This document shows positions 1 through 9,863 of a stretch of DNA of 26,809 nucleotides, in pieces (within the stretch, counting starts at the first letter, position 1; every line of letters starts with the position of its first letter). Origin of the DNA: Chara braunii (Eukaryota; Streptophyta; Charophyceae; Charales; Characeae); assembly GCA_003427395.1 (NCBI GenBank), contig BFEA01000051.1, forward strand, positions 1,455,453 to 1,482,261. The letters run 5' to 3'. The notes beneath the pieces are model-generated. The model had not been told where the DNA came from, did no database searches, and was given only the letters and a program-made list of their open reading frames with translations. The translations under genes were made by a program, and so were the position numbers.

Positions 1-760
1 GCCCTGTTGGCCTTTCGAGTCCTTTACTTGCTTGTGTGCCTTGTAGTCTGGTCGCCTTGCTGATGTTACCTTGCGCTTCACCGCACGGTTGCCCAGCTGC
101 TCGTCCGCTTGCCCTGTCGTTCCTTGCAGTCATCTTTGGTGATAAGCAGTTGGGCTGCCTCTACTGTGTTGCCTGGTGCTCCACAGGGTTGTTTCCCGCT
201 GCTATGTCCCGCTTGGGGACAGTCTGTCTTCAACATGGGTCAAAGGGTTCATGACCCAAACAACAAATACGGGGGTTCCTCAGGGTTCAGCCTCCTGATG
301 AGTTGGTGCAACTTCGACGAAACAATCTCATCATCATCTTTTTCTATTTATTTTTTTCAATCTTTCGATTTGCTTGGGACTTGTATTTTTTTCGGTTTGC
401 CTGCCTTAGGGTGTTTGTGTGCTGGTTTTGTGTGCTTGTTGTCTGCCCTCCCGCCTCCCCCGTGCCCTCCAGCCTGTGCCTTGATGTCGTTTTGCTTGCT
501 TGGTTTTGGCATGCCCTGATTCTTTTCTTGTCTTCTTGGTCTTGGCATCTTTTTGGGGCTTTTCCTGCTGGTGTGCTTGCACGTTTTTGGCACTTGGTAA
601 AAGATGGTCATGGATAACCACGTTTGTACGAGGTAGCTCCAGTGAGTTCGCAGAGTGGCAGCATCGAGTGTTAGTTTGGTTGCGGCAGGGCAGGGTGTAC
701 CATGGGTTTCATGGGGTGCATGGCGAGTACACCGTGGGATATACTGGACACAGTGTCACA
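1..760. other. No supported gene; T/G-rich DNA
   Basis: Several overlapping open frames exist here on both strands, but none has a recognisable domain and they mutually overlap. The sequence is rich in T and G runs. A CTGATGA followed by GAAAC near 294-322 was examined as a ribozyme and rejected because stems I and III are missing. I see nothing that supports a gene. Confidence 0.5.
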
Positions 761-794
761 CACATATATACATATATATTACCAAAACGCACAC

Positions 795-941
795 GGAGAG
801 GGAGAGAGAGAGAGAAAGAAAGAGAGCAACCACCGTCCCCCACCCAGGTCTTGCCTCCCCCAATCTCAGCCACCAAACCCCCAAAACAACCCTTGGACCC
901 CCTCCACCGCCCACCCAACCCCCCCCAAAACCACCCCCCCC
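795..941. repeat. GA-rich tract followed by C-rich strand-asymmetric tract
   Basis: Positions 795-826 are an imperfect (GA)n microsatellite. Positions 828-941 have almost no G on the plus strand and carry several runs of C, including runs of eight or nine near 921-941. This is low-complexity DNA. The Pro-rich open frame across it is a composition artefact. Confidence 0.85.
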
Positions 942-1156
942 CAATTTATTTTTTTCTCGGTGAAGACACCCCCACATGTTCCCCTTCATGTCCAGGCCCC
1001 CGCGAGGTGCGCAAGCTCATGTCTTGGTGTGTGCGGGCGCCCGAAAAGCGATTGAGCGCGCACCGGGGGGCTTTGAGCGCGCCCTTAAGCTCGCGCTCGC
1101 ACACTTAAGTGCGCTCAAACGGTTTTATAAGCGGACGTTTTTTACTTTTTGAACAA

Positions 1157-1435
1157 AATTGAAATCGACTAATTTAGCCTGAATCTGCCCGAGCCAGGTC
1201 AAAATTTTCACAAAATTGAGGGTCTGGCGTTCTTAAAACCTTGGACCCCCTAGACTCTAGCTAAGTCCAGATACGTACAGGGGGTCCGACGTTCTTAAAA
1301 CGCTGGATCCGAGGACTCCTGCTAAGTCCAGATACAACCAGGGGTTCTGACATTCTAAGAACGTCGGACCCCCAATTTCGTCAAAATCTTGACTTGGCTC
1401 GGGTGGATTCAGACCAAATTAGTCGGTTTCAATGT
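1157..1435. repeat. Foldback element with ~78-nt inverted arms
   Basis: The left arm (about 1161-1238) is imperfectly complementary to the right arm (about 1353-1430). Both read GAAA(T/C)CGACTAATTT at the outer end and GT(C/T)(T/C)G(A/G)CGTTCTTA at the inner end. The ~115-nt centre holds two diverged direct units sharing GCTAAGTCCAGATAC (near 1260 and 1321). This is consistent with a non-autonomous foldback or MITE-like repeat. No target-site duplication was identified. Confidence 0.75.
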
Positions 1436-1460
1436 CGCTCAATAAATAAGCAATAATATA

Positions 1461-1530
1461 CATTTCGTAAAAACTGAATTTTTTTCCAAAAAGTGAACTA
1501 TTTTGAATGTCAATTAATACATTTTACATG
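1461..1530. repeat. Dispersed repeat, diverged copy at 8262-8330
   Basis: The segment starting CATTTCGTAAAAACTGAA and running through TTTTTTTCC and an AATT-rich stretch to a TACATTTTACAT-like end resembles 8262-8330 in the same orientation. The match is by eye and diverged, so this is a weak call. Confidence 0.35.
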
Positions 1531-1689
1531 GGTCGATGAGGCTAAATGGTCTGTATTTGTGGTGCTGCTGGTGTGAATGGTGTGGTGGGGCGTTTCGAGC
1601 TCTTCGTACATGAATAATCGTTATTAAATGCGAATTAACAAAGTCACTGAGTGTATAAAACGGGTTCCCGTAGAGGATTATGGGGGGCT

Positions 1690-2065
1690 TGTAGAGTCGG
1701 ATATAGTGAACCCTTCATTCAGAGAAGGCTTCTTCGGCGGAACAGACAATGCCATGCTCCTGGCCAGGTGCAAGGAACAACACTGCGCAAAATAAAAGGG
1801 CATGAGCTCTTTGTACGACATCTTGGCAATGTTGTCCTGGCTAGGGGCAAGGAACGACTGTCACATTGCTCGATATCAGAGGGCAGGGGCTTATCTGTAC
1901 GACAATTTGTTGTGTATGAGGTGGATGGTGCGGCGGGACATAGTGGAACCTTCGTTCATTGTAGGGACCTTCGTTGGAACAGACGTACTGAGTCTCCGAA
2001 CTAGGTGCAAGGTATGACTGTCTCATTGCACGACATAAAATGGCAGGGGTTCGGCGCCCGACACC
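1690..2065. repeat. Diverged tandem-like repeats (~100-250 bp)
   Basis: Three related stretches share the pieces GGAACAGAC, AGGTGCAAGG and GGCAGGGG-like, together with 'gatatagtg/gacatagtgg' and 'tgtacgac'. They lie near 1700-1800, 1830-1895 and 1935-2060. The open frames across them are not conserved between copies, so I read this as repeat rather than coding DNA. Confidence 0.5.
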
Positions 2066-2372
2066 TTGCAAGCTGATGGACTAAACCCGTCAACTTGCAA
2101 CTTGTCGGGCGGAACACCCTGTCCGGTGCACTGATCAACCTGCAGTGGGGCAGGGCTTTATGACGTTTGTCCTACCTCCAGCTTGGGGTGATATTCGGCA
2201 CGCACAAATGCACATGAGTTCGCACTTATGGTTATTCAATCGAGAGACCGATTTTAACGTGCTTACGCAAACACTAAGAGACCGGGTCTGTGGAATGAAA
2301 GTAGCATGTTAGGGAACCTTTACGCTGGGTCTAGATGTGTTTCGCGGAGAGCGGTTGTGTTGCCACGCATTC

Positions 2373-2436
2373 AATGTGTGTGTGTGTGTGTTGTCTCGTG
2401 GAGAGTGGTTGTGTTGCCTCGCGGAGAGTGCCTGAG

Positions 2437-2469
<33 letters not shown>

Positions 2470-2480
2470 AATAGATAGAG

Positions 2481-2561
<81 letters not shown>

Positions 2562-2571
2562 GAGAAAGAGA
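2373..2571. repeat. Compound microsatellite (TG)n, (GATA)n, (AC)n, (GA)n
   Basis: A (TG)n run lies at about 2373-2391. After a spacer containing a repeat of the flanking 'GTGGAGAG(T/C)GGTTGTGTTG' motif come (GATA)n at 2441-2479, (AC)n at about 2480-2492, and interrupted (GA)n at 2493-2571. The Ser/Leu-rich open frames on the minus strand here are translations of the microsatellite. Confidence 0.95.
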
Positions 2572-2929
2572 TTTTCATCACATGATCTTTTTTTTTGGGA
2601 TGACCTTATCCTGATTCTTCCAACTGAAGGTCGAATGAAGCCAGGGCCCCAGCTCCTGGCTTTAACCCGGAAGGGCCTCCTTGGGGGTGACATATACTAG
2701 TTAAACAGCGAATTAATTCCCAGTTATTGGGGTTCGACAAAGCACCTTAACGAAGTGTGAAACACTCGTTGGCTCTCAGTGTGGATTCCCATTAGAACTC
2801 TTAGGGAGTGTTGATGCTGGTTCCCGATCTGTTTGGCGATCGAGCGCCTTCATGATGTGCCAAACAGTCGTTCGTTGTTTGTGCGAATTGCCATTAGCAG
2901 TTTTAGGGAACCTTGATGCAAGGTTGATG

Positions 2930-3756
2930 TTGACTCCAGTTCCCGCAGTTTATCAGTTGTTTGGTAGTATTTCATGCTTAATCGCAATTGGGGCTTGATT
3001 GGTACGTTTTTGGTGGGCCTTCTTCTTGGACCTAGACCTGATTCGAGCAGAGTTTCGCACTCCATAAACAGAATTGAACTACAGTTCCTGCAGATTATCA
3101 GTTGTTGGGTAGTCTTTGATGCTCAATTGCAACTGGGGATGGGTTGATGGGTCTGTGGTGGGCCTTCCTATTGGACCTGGATCTGTTTCAAGTAGAGTTA
3201 CTCACTCTACAAACAGAATTGAACTCCAGCTCCCGCGGGTTATCACTTGTTGGGCAGTCTTTGATGCTCAATTGCAACTGGGGCTGGGTTGGTGGGTCTG
3301 TGGTGGCCCTTCTTGTTGGACCTGAATCTGTTTCGAGCAAAGTTTCGCAATCCACAATCAGAATTGAACTTCAGGTCCCGCAGACTATCAGTTATTGGAC
3401 ACTCATTGATGTTGAATCGCAACTGGGGCTTGGTTGGTGGGTCTGTGGTGGACCTTCCTGTTGGACGTGGATCTGTTTCGAACAGAGTTTCGCACTCCAC
3501 AAACAGAATTGAACTCCAGTTCATGCAGGTTATCAGTTGTTGGGCGGTCATTGATGCTCAATCGCAACTGGGGCTAGGTTGGTGGGTCTCTGGTGGACCT
3601 TTCTGTTGGACCTGGATCTGTTTCGAGCAGAGTTTCACACTCCACAAACAGAATTGAACTCCAGTTCCCGTTGGTTATCAATTGTTGGGCAGTCATTGAT
3701 GCTCAATCGCAACTGGGGCTAGGTTGGTGGGTGTGTGGTTTGCCTTCCTGTTGGAT
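2930..3756. repeat. 145-bp tandem array, about 5.7 copies
   Basis: The anchor AA(C/T)TGGGG recurs at 2986, 3131, 3276, 3421, 3566 and 3711, exactly 145 bases apart each time. Each unit carries a GTTGGTGGGTCTGTGGTGG-like stretch, then CTGTTGGACCTGGATCTGTTTCGAGCAGAGTTTC-like sequence (here diverged), then an AGAATTGAACT segment. The first copy is the most diverged. The period is not a multiple of three, so open frames across units are incidental. Confidence 0.93.
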
Positions 3757-3765
3757 ATAGTTTAA

Positions 3766-5600
3766 TGCGAGTCAACTCGCAGTTGGATGAAGAGCTAGCG
3801 ATGCACATCATCAACGTAGTGATTTAATATGGATGGTGGTTTGTCATTAGTATGGTTGATCACCAAACACAGCATTCATTATTGTCATTGCAAACATCCA
3901 TGCACACCCGGATTGTTCTGCGAAAGTAAAAAAATATTACATGTGAATATTCCTGGGTGAAAATGTCATTTGTAGAACAGTGTTTACCCAATACTAAACC
4001 AAAGAGATGGGGGATTCTGGGACTGATTTTTTTTCTTATTAACGGTTCAGAAAGGTTCACCCGAGGTGTAGTAGGGGGTTTCTGTGAGGGTCATCCTATT
4101 CTCCTGCTTGAGTCTAAAACTGGCTAACGATCTGCAAGAAAAGAGATATGGTAGAGACGTGATCGATGCGCGAACTAAATATAAGTGAAGAATCCCTGAG
4201 ATCAATTAAATGGTTTAAGAGTTAAAACTATCACTGACAAATCTCATCCAACAAAGATTGCTTATCTTCAATAGTAAGTAGATCATCATTATTTACTCAC
4301 TAATAACTAGATCATTGATAAGACTTTTTAGAATTTAGAAATATAACTTTATTATGTTAAGTTTTCCTCAACAACTTTTCCTCCTATAAACATTATGAAA
4401 ACCATTGGGCACATTTTACTCTAGTGTCCCGGAGCGCTTTGGCTTTTGAGATAGTCGGATAGGATATAGAGTCAGTTAGGTGTTTCTAAGCCATGACCCT
4501 GGGACTAAAAGACATTGTTGTGTGAAACTTGGAATCTTCATCAATTGGATATCTTCACTTAAATCACTTCACAACAAGAAGGAGTGTTGTATTATGGGCC
4601 CTATTGAGCTGAAAATGTGCATATGAAATGGAGGGGCTATGCTTGATAACCCGAAATTTAATGACTTCGTAAAATAACCTATACAGACTGATATTACAAC
4701 TAAGTGGGAGAAAGTGAAAGGAAGGAGTAAGAATTTATCATCAAAAGAAAAATTCTTCAACACATTCAAAAATTCAATGGTTGTTGGCTTGGGGGGTCCC
4801 AAGGGGGGAAAGTTGGGAGAAAAAAATTGGGATGGGGCCTGCGTAGTGATCCGGCACTGCGTGCATGTATGGTCGTACGAGTTTGTACGTGTATGGTACT
4901 CACACAAGAGATCTCCCATACATGTTGGTTTGTGTCCATGCACCCCGTATGTTTGAAATCAGCCTAAAAATGGAAGTTCCAAGATCGATTTTATGTATAC
5001 ACGGTGTGTGGCTTAGAACACCCAGCCCAAAAATCTTTAACGCCTATATTCAATCTACTTATCGATTGGATATAGCCCCTCAATACTTAAAGAAAAAAAA
5101 AGAACAAAAATGTAGGGGCATGAGTGTGTTAAATTTGATTCTTTTGTGTTATTGTGTGTGTGTGTGTGTTTCATGTTGTGGTTGTTTTCCATCCGATCAC
5201 ATACACACACGCGCATGCATATTACCGTTGCAGTTTTTTTTTTTTCTTTTTTCTTTTTTTTTTCCGTATTTTAGTAAGAATTGGGGTTGGCGCTCAGATA
5301 AATATTTTTTATCAGCCAATGTTACATTAAAAAAATCTCTTTCAATTTTTTTTCCCCTTGTATGTTATATGTACGGAATGTAGGTGACCACATACGAGGT
5401 TATGTACGTAAAATATGTGTACGTTATTTACGGAAAGGCCCCATACGTGTACGTGCCATAACATAGATTGGGGTTATAGAAAGAAATCAGGAGAACCTAT
5501 GGAGTTGGGTAGCATCCCGTACGCGTACGTATTCTGGCGTACGCGTCTGAACCTTAAATTGCGTGTACGAATAAGTCAAAAAAAATTAAATAAAAAAAAA
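3766..5600. other. AT-rich DNA without a supported gene
   Basis: No domain-bearing open frame was found. The stretch contains a short (TG)n run near 5153-5169, a T-rich tract at about 5232-5266, and several TACG-rich patches (for example 4864-4900 and 5515-5550, with GTACGCGTACG and GCGTACGCG). The open frames there reflect low complexity. I see no RNA gene. Confidence 0.5.
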
Positions 5601-5601
5601 T

Positions 5602-6030
5602 GAAACAAACATATGGTGTGTAGAATAATAATGCAAACAACGTTTGTCTGGGATTTATACCTGAATTCCCAATGAAGCTCGACTTAAAAATTAAAAACCT
5701 GCCAGAAAACTTTAAAGGAATACAAAATTAAAAAAATATTTTCAAAACGTTTTTCAATTATTAATTTATTATGAAAATATTATATTTTTTTAGTTTTTGA
5801 TCTTTTACTCGATTTTGGTTGGGAATTCCGGGATGAATCCCAGGCAAAAGTTATTCGTATCATGTTTCTGCATAACATATATTTATTACAGCAGTTTTTT
5901 TTTTTTAATTCTAATTTATTTGTTTTTTTGTCTTTGATTTTTTACTCAAGTTTGGTACAAAATTTTGAGATGAGTCGCAAACAAAAGTTGTTTGAAACAT
6001 CATTTTGCATAACATATTATTGTTTCATAT
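5602..6030. repeat. Foldback repeat plus an extra direct copy of one arm
   Basis: The left arm (5602-5700) is imperfectly complementary to 5792-5890. Shared landmarks are GGGAATTC, AATCCCAG(A/G)CAAA and the outer CATAT/TGCATAA. A third copy at about 5930-6028 lies in the same orientation as the right arm, sharing TTTTACTC and TTGCATAACATAT. The loop (5701-5791) is very AT-rich. This suggests a MITE-like family with a nested or partial duplicate. Confidence 0.65.
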
Positions 6031-6036
6031 TTTTTC

Positions 6037-6038
<2 letters not shown>

Positions 6039-6093
<55 letters not shown>
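6039..6093. repeat. Poly-T tract (~55 nt)
   Basis: An uninterrupted T run is followed immediately by a TACG-rich patch (6094-6165). On the minus strand it would be a poly-A tail. It abuts the third foldback copy and could mark a retroposed end, but no coding sequence is attached. Confidence 0.85.
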
Positions 6094-6095
<2 letters not shown>

Positions 6096-7049
6096 GTATT
6101 CCCACGTATGGGAGTATGTGTAGGCATGTACGTGTCACGTACAAGAATACATGTACGCATGTACACATAACCCGCCTACACGTACTGCGTGCTACCCAGC
6201 TGTGGAGGGATTCATGCTTGGTATTTCATGATTGGACAACTGTGGACCCCTCCTTACTGCGTTGCCCTCTTTCAACTTTCCCTTATTTTTTCCTACCCTT
6301 CTCAAAGTGTCTTGTCTATCTCAGTTTATATGTTATAGACTAGAGGATTTAATTGTTGCACTTTGGTATCTGCACTATTTTTATAATTAATACAAAATTG
6401 CAGGATGTGGAATACCAATGCATGATCCAACAACCTAAATCATCAGATAAGGTTCACAAAAGGCATTCAGAAGTTCGTGGGTTCAATCTCCATTGGCCTC
6501 ATGTACCTTTCTGGGCATGCTTGGTGCCTGCCACCTAAGTATAGACCACTTGATCCCTGATGGACGTTAAGCTGAGTTTGTTGATGTTCGTAGGGGAGAG
6601 GACCTGAGGGGAAACACAGGGATTGGTCATCATTTGTCTTATTGGCATGGTCCCTGATGCTACCGGTTGTCCCCTAGCTGGTATTGCCCACCTGCGAGTC
6701 GAGACCAACCCCCTCATGTTCTCTCGTGAACACCTTTCTGGCTGCTGCAGGGTTCCCCATATGAATATTATTAGCAGTAATGGTAGGTAGGTAGGTAGTG
6801 TGAGGTAAAACTGAGAAAAGAATGCAGTCTTTTTTTCCTTTTTAAGGAAAAAAGAACAACATTTTGTTTTTAGATCTGCTGCTCACTAAATGGGTGAAGA
6901 GGTAGACTTCGAAGTCCATTGCAACCTGGAGAAGACTCGATCTTTCATGATTGATCTATGTTGGAATCTGCAATTTTCTATTATTGGTTAGCGGTATGGG
7001 AAACCCGGTTTCCAACACGTGATGTTACCCACCAATGGGCAAGGTGGTA
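6094..7049. other. No gene seen; possible tRNA-like B-box remnant
   Basis: No supported coding region. Around 6470-6492 the stretch GTGGGTTCAATCTCC resembles the B box of a tRNA-derived SINE. A convincing A box and a terminal tail were not found, so no SINE is called. A short (GTAG)n patch lies at about 6781-6800. Confidence 0.4.
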
Positions 7050-7851
7050 TATACAAGGTGACTGGCGTTCGGGACGGCCCAGACCCGAACGCCCGAACGT
7101 ACGGGACCCCTTGGGAATGCGTTTAGTCGTTCGGGGCGAACGCGGACCCAAAAAAAAAAAAAAAAAAAAAAAAAACCTCTGAAAAATCTGGAAAAAAAAA
7201 CATATTTTATGGACAACGATAAAATAAACAACATTTACCTGAGCATTACATCCAAAGTCCTTACCAAATTTTACATAAAAATAAAATACAAAAAATAAAT
7301 ACTAATAAGAAAAGTTAGAAAAACTAAAAAGAGAAATTAGAGAATAAGAAATTATTAAGTTTACAAACCCATTTTCGACGCTGCCATTTTTGGCTATTTT
7401 TCTTTTTTTTTGGCATTGCCAAATGCCCTGAGAATTTATATGTGTGTACTTAAGATAATAAAAAACTCATGAAAAGAGGTTTAAAAAATCATATAATTGT
7501 TTAGGCCGCGAAATAAAGTGAAAACAAAACGTAAAAACTAAAAACTAAAAAGTGAAAACAAAACAAATTGTGAATGGGCGAGCATGTTTTCACACGCCCA
7601 TCTTAGGAAATTTTTCATTTTGGTTTAACTAAGCAAAATGACCTCAAAATTAATAGGTCTGTAACTTACATCATTGAGAATGCAAAACAAAAAATTCAGA
7701 AAAAATATATATATATTTTATTTGCCGAAATTTTTTTTTGCGGGGGCCAAACCCCTTCAGGTTCGGACCTCGAACGGGACCCCAAACGGGACCCCGAACG
7801 CCGGAACGTATGGAGCTCCGCCCGAAGAACATACGGGCTGATAACCTTGTA
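7050..7851. mobile_element. Non-autonomous inverted-repeat element flanked by TA
   Basis: The ends read TACAAGGT at 7050-7057 and ACCTTGTA at 7844-7851, each with a TA dinucleotide immediately outside (7048-7049 and 7852-7853). Inside each end are ~110 bp of GTTCGGG/CCCGAACG-rich DNA that is complementary in general pattern but diverged. Each then meets a homopolymer run (poly-A at 7150-7174, poly-T at about 7731-7739). The ~560-bp centre is AT-rich and non-coding. A TA target duplication would fit a mariner-like MITE, but the flanking (TA)n makes the boundary ambiguous. Confidence 0.55.
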
Positions 7852-7852
7852 T

Positions 7853-7892
7853 ATGTATATATATGTATATGATATATATATATATATATATA
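7853..7892. repeat. (TA)n microsatellite
   Basis: A TATATG/(TA)n tract directly abuts the right end of the inverted-repeat element. Confidence 0.85.
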
Positions 7893-7984
7893 GACGAATC
7901 AAAAGGTAATAAAGAATAGTCTAAAACAGACTCCAAAGCCTGAGTTTTATTGACTTTAACCTAGCGTCTACGGTGTGGGCTACG

Positions 7985-8250
7985 GGAATGGTGCAGAAAG
8001 TGTCATAGAGTGTCGTAGAGTATAGTAAAATAAAGTAGAGTATAATAGAGTATAGCGTCATACAGGAGTAGAGTGAAGTAGAGTAAAATCTCATAGAGTA
8101 GTGTTTTAGAGAGTGTCATAGAGTTAAGTAGAGTAGGGAGAGTAGAGTAGAGTAGAGTAGAGTAGAGAAGAGTAGAGTAAAGTAGAGTGTCATACAGTGG
8201 AGTAGAGTGTCGTAGAATGTCAGTGTCGTAGAGTGTCGTAGAGGAGAGTA
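7985..8250. repeat. Degenerate GTAGA(G) minisatellite
   Basis: The stretch consists of variants of GTAGAGT and GTCATAGAGT / GTCGTAGAGT. It has a pure (AGAGT)n-like core at about 8135-8165. No gene is visible. Confidence 0.85.
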
Positions 8251-8442
8251 TAAACTGACATTTCGTTAAAACTGAAATTTTTTTCTAAAATCGCGAAATT
8301 GAATTAAGTAAAAAATGTACAGAATTTTCCTCCGAAATCGTGACTTCTGGCTTTTTATGTAGACCATGGTAGGCTGTAGTCGTATGGTACCACGTGCACC
8401 ATATATGGTAGGTGAACTATCATGTACTATATACCATCAGGG

Positions 8443-8530
8443 GTACATCATACCGCATACACCATACATATGTACATCATACCGCATACACCATACATAT
8501 GCACATCATACCGCATACACCACACATATG
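8443..8530. repeat. 29-bp tandem repeat, three copies
   Basis: Units start at 8443, 8472 and 8501 with G(T/C)ACATCATACCGCATACAC followed by CATACATATG. Related ACATATG-rich sequence continues on both sides (8366-8440 and 8590-8670). Confidence 0.9.
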
Positions 8531-8820
8531 CTTATGGTATATGATACATTTTTGGCTTCCATCCTTTTTGCATTCTGCTCTCCACATAGACCATACATAT
8601 CCAGACCTCACATAGATCATACATATGTAGACCTCAACATGTTGCGTGACTACGTACATGTTTGATATATATGTCGCTGCATTTGCGATCTATCGGTCAA
8701 AGCATTTCATATTATACATAACATTGTACATTTGCAAACTGCCATAAGTGACTTGCAACCGAACAATTCAATGACTGTCACCTTTCAACCCCTTCAATCT
8801 CCTCTACAATTTGTCGCATG

Positions 8821-9700
8821 TTACACATCCTCTCTAGTTGTTACCGAGTCTAGTGCGATCCCACGTCTAATGCCTTGGATATCGTGCATATCGAATTTGA
8901 ATGGTGGCAACCGACCTATTGCCAAAAGAGATGCGTATGCTAGCACAAATACTCCACATTGATGAATGTCTTTCTGTTTCGAGATACCAACCACCTCTAA
9001 TACCTTCTTGAAATGTCTAATGTTGACTTGCTTTCCTTATTGTGTTGATCGATCGTACACGTACCTCGCGAAGTTATTGACTACCTTTTTTGCAACGTCA
9101 GAGTTTGGTTCCATCGAATCGTAGTACTCTATAACTTTCCGTCGAAGGTCTACTGCAAAAAGTGTCCAATGCTTTTCATGAATAGTATGGTATGGGGCTA
9201 AAATCAAGTCAGTATCTGCAATCAATACGTCTCTGAACTATTTAGCTACTTTGTCATAGTGATATCTTAAGTTGTCATCCATGAGCTTGATAAAAAAAAA
9301 AAGAGTTACATACATTTGTTCACGGAATCAAACCCTTTGCGTAGTTCGCGGACATGTTATATCGTGTATCGCACTCTCGATTGGAAGTCTTACACATGTT
9401 GTCAACCTTTATCATATTGTTATAGAAATTTTTAATGTCATCGTTTAACCATCGTGTGCCACTCATGAGGATACTCATATCGTGGACCGTGAATCTTAAC
9501 TTCTCTCGCATCGCTGAATTCTTGGTGCTTGACAGTGTTTTGTAATTGTTGAACTTATTTTCTCATTGCCGCAATGCATCTTTTTCCGACTCGGTGATAG
9601 CATCCGTTGCTAATTGAATAGTCCACCCGTATTTACATCGGCGTTCGCCTTGGACGTGTAGCAATGTCCCTGGTTCACACCACAATGGGATTGCTTGTTG
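8821..9700 (-). pseudogene. Ulp1/C48 (SUMO-protease-like) cysteine peptidase pseudogene
   Basis: Minus-strand frames together spell a Ulp1-type protease, the family that cleaves SUMO-like proteins. The N-terminal part (frame ending at 9320) has the family's typical WLND motif in GTRWLNDDIKNFY. The middle part (9225-9037) has the catalytic His in HEKHW (codon 9171-9169) and Asp in YYDSM. After a TAA at 9039-9037 the same frame continues with QCGVFVLAYASL, holding the expected Gln and catalytic Cys (codon 8958-8956), and ends at 8821. Breaks are a TGA at 9565-9563, a TGA at the end of the first part (9322-9320), a frame change near the poly-A/T run at about 9290-9302, a TAG near 9240, and the TAA at 9039. 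The catalytic residues survive although the frame is broken. Such proteases are common passengers in plant and algal DNA transposons, so a transposon origin is possible. No ends were identified. Confidence 0.82.
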
Positions 9701-9736
9701 TTAACATGTGAAGTCATTCCATTATCAATTATTTGT

Positions 9737-9738
<2 letters not shown>

Positions 9739-9784
<46 letters not shown>

Positions 9785-9785
9785 C

Positions 9786-9820
<35 letters not shown>
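9739..9820. repeat. (TG)n microsatellite
   Basis: A long (TG)n tract, interrupted at about 9779-9791, directly precedes the (GA)n tract that borders the Penelope-like element. Confidence 0.97.
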
Positions 9821-9821
<1 letters not shown>

Positions 9822-9826
9822 GGGTG

Positions 9827-9827
9827 G

Positions 9828-9858
<31 letters not shown>
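9827..9858. repeat. (GA)n microsatellite at the 3' border of the PLE
   Basis: The GA run meets the element's outer end (GTGGCAG...) with no spacer. The opposite border at 16335 also meets (GA)n. This fits insertion into a GA microsatellite, a preference described for PLEs with an N-terminal endonuclease. Confidence 0.95.

Positions 9859-9863
<5 letters not shown>

Noticed and set aside
287-322. CTGATGA followed by a foldable stem and GAAAC on the plus strand, like a hammerhead ribozyme
   Set aside because: A 4-bp stem II is possible, but no sequence upstream or downstream supplies stem I next to the core together with a stem III and cleavage site. Likely chance.
1651-2004. 117-codon plus-strand open frame
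   Set aside because: It crosses diverged repeat copies, has no recognisable domain, and is not preserved between the copies.
2309-2693. Ser/Leu-rich minus-strand open frames
   Set aside because: They translate (GA)n and (GATA)n microsatellites; the same applies to frames in 9610-9993 and 16152-16802.
3116-3657. Plus- and minus-strand open frames across the 145-bp array
   Set aside because: The period is not divisible by three, so each unit is read in a different frame and no protein repeat is maintained.
2930-3756. CRISPR-like array
   Set aside because: Units are contiguous 145-bp tandem repeats without unique spacers, and the window is eukaryotic.
6440-6500. tRNA gene or SINE
   Set aside because: Only a B-box-like GGTTCAATCTCC was seen. 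No A box at the right distance, cloverleaf or tail.
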